From positions 28,527,080 to 28,591,079 of the forward strand of contig CM072886.1 of the NCBI GenBank assembly GCA_037013685.1: a stretch of DNA of 64,000 nt. Reading direction: 5' to 3'. Shown piece by piece: positions 62,339 to 64,000 of this stretch (position 1 is the stretch's first letter; every line of letters begins with the position of its first letter). Both the position numbers and the translations under genes were made by a program. The notes beneath the pieces were generated by a model. That model searched no databases and had not been told where the DNA came from. It saw nothing but the letters and a program-made list of their open reading frames with translations. This stretch comes from Acridotheres tristis. Its lineage: Eukaryota > Chordata > Aves > Passeriformes > Sturnidae.

Positions 62339-64000
62339 GTCCAAAATAGCTATCTGTTCATTTGGCATCTGTGTTGTGGGGTAAGCTGTGGATCAGCAGT
62401 TAAACACGAGGTTTTAAACAGATTCCTATAAACCCTGGTTAGTTTCAAGTCCAACACAGATATAGATCTGTTCATCTTCATTTAATAACTAGTATATCCC
62501 TGAGGTTTTTTTTTTATTTAAATGGCATAACTTTCTCTTCTATACCTCATAATCTTCATACTTAACCTCTTCATTTAATATTAGTTCCAGCCCAGGATAC
62601 TGAGCTTGCAGTTGCTTAAATTTCCTTAATTTTTTTTGCACTGCATCTATTTTTCAGAGCCTAAACTGGAGCCTTCTTTCAGGCTTAAATCTTGGTGAAA
62701 CTTCCACTGAAATTGGTGCAACCAATATTTGGTGGCCTGTTTTCATTCAGACTTCTTTTTGTGGCAGCTGTCGCACATTTAGGAAAACTCAAGGCATCCT
62801 TGGCCTCTGTCTTAGTTCCCCCAGTTAAGACAAGGAAAGCAACCCTGGGCTTGACTCTCTATGAGTATTTTGCTTCTACTCGTTTTGCTAAAAAAATTGC
62901 TCCTGATGAAAATCTTTCTGCAAGTGCTCTGTTAGCACTCCTTTCTCCCCTCCCTGCAATGGTTCAAATACGATGACTGGGTTACTTTTCAGAGCACCTT
63001 GCACACAATATAAACAGTACTTACATTACATATTTGCAAAACAAGAATAGATTTTCATGACATTATGCAAACTTCTGGTTTAGCTTGTGTAAATTGTGCA
63101 TTCCCTGTGCACAAAGAATGGTCTTTATTATATTAGTGAAATTAGGTTGAGCATTTAAAAGAAAGTATTGCGTATTCCAACTCAATGCAAACATATAAAA
63201 AAACCCCAAATTAAAGATGACAGTGTTTGGATCCTGGGGATTAGGTGGGGGGGGGAAAAACCCCACAAATGTGAAAAAATAAGAAATTACCTTAGATCCA
63301 TTTCTGGCATCCTTAGCTTGCACATGTGTTTGGCAACCATGAAATACTCAAAATATGAGACCTGGCAGTACCATGGTGCCAGACATAGCTAGCATTAGAA
63401 ATATTCTTCCAAATTATCAAAAAGGGCTCTGAAACTGCTGCAAAAACAAAGTTCCCAATACTAAAATATACTTGTTACATTGAGCATATAAATGTATTAC
63501 TGTACTTTAACATTAAAATAAATTGAGGTATATTTACATACTCAGGACTGATTAACTTCTGTCAAATGCAAGTATGAAATGGGTCCAGGTTTCAAAATAA
63601 CTTGCAATTTTACTTTAGAAAGCTTTTGTTTTCCCTCATGGTGCCATCATACAGACAGCTACAGACTGGAGTGGCCAACAAAGGCACTCTATCATTCACC
63701 AAGTCCTCTGTGTCTTCTCTTACCAGAATTTCTTTTCATTACATTGATCACAAGAAAGTGAGGTGGGTCAGCATCCATTCACTTTTCATAATTTTATCAA
63801 GTTCTAAATGGTGCTGATAAATCAGGTATACTTCTTAAGTGATTACATTACTGTAATTATTTTAAGTTTATTTCAAGTTTAGATTATGTCAGTTCCTCTA
63901 GACATGTCTACCAGAGTTTGGTGATTACTTGAAAGACTGAAGGGCACTTAGAGGTAAACTTTTCAATTTTTGTGTGGGATTTATATATACACACTTTCCC

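Larger units (their letters stand above)
54961..64000. other. Unique AT-rich noncoding stretch
   Basis: No supported gene or transposon over the last 9 kb. Small items are a T14 run (55668-55681), an AT microsatellite (62322-62338), a near-duplicate of ATGAATACATGAA near 61678 and 61699, and a G9 run at 63247-63255 followed by A5C4. A 94-codon forward frame at 62692-62976 starts hydrophobic but shows no recognisable family. A conserved-element-like stretch is listed separately. Confidence 0.5.

Noticed and set aside
1..64000. CRISPR arrays, operons, rRNA or prokaryotic mobile elements
   Set aside because: None seen. Codon-dense layout and ribosome-binding sites are absent, and the CR1 and SINE content is avian.

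Overview
This 64 kb window looks like AT-rich, gene-poor nuclear DNA from a bird, most likely a songbird (passerine). Three 5'-truncated CR1 (chicken repeat 1) LINEs support a bird. They lie near 2.9-4.0, 45.2-46.3 and 50.2-50.6 kb and carry recognisable reverse-transcriptase remnants and degenerate CR1 3' tails. A tRNA-Ile-derived SINE with a CR1-type 3' tail (10.06-10.21 kb) has the architecture of the passerine TguSINE1 family. I see no bacterial, viral or organellar gene layout.

I found no protein-coding gene I can support. The open frames are short, overlap on both strands, lack recognisable domains, or are by-products of repeats. The longest (189 and 215 aa) read through a CCCTT microsatellite, and the next longest are unrecognised. 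The window is best read as intergenic or deep intronic DNA.

Layout: 0-2.9 kb is unique sequence with an old palindromic repeat remnant near 1.6 kb and a conserved-element-like stretch near 2.3 kb. CR1 copy 1 follows. 4-10 kb is unique, then comes the SINE. 10-45 kb is almost wholly unique, with small tandem repeats, a 14-bp E-box palindrome at 15.2 kb, a GC-rich island at 34.3-34.8 kb and an A/C-rich tract at 36.1 kb. CR1 copy 2 is at 45.2 kb. The 48-52.5 kb stretch is the most repeat-rich: AT-rich inverted sequence, a GC-rich hairpin, CR1 copy 3, a possible hAT relic, AT and TTTTG microsatellites, and a CCCTT array of about 324 bp. Just after that array is a short frame with an endonuclease-like GDFNA motif. 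53.4-54.5 kb holds a run of perfect inverted repeats, several containing CpG, which is the least explained structure here. 54.8 kb has an exon-like segment behind a strong splice acceptor. 55-64 kb is unique.

Nothing here forms a pathway. The functional possibilities are regulatory elements or noncoding RNA, and these are inferences.
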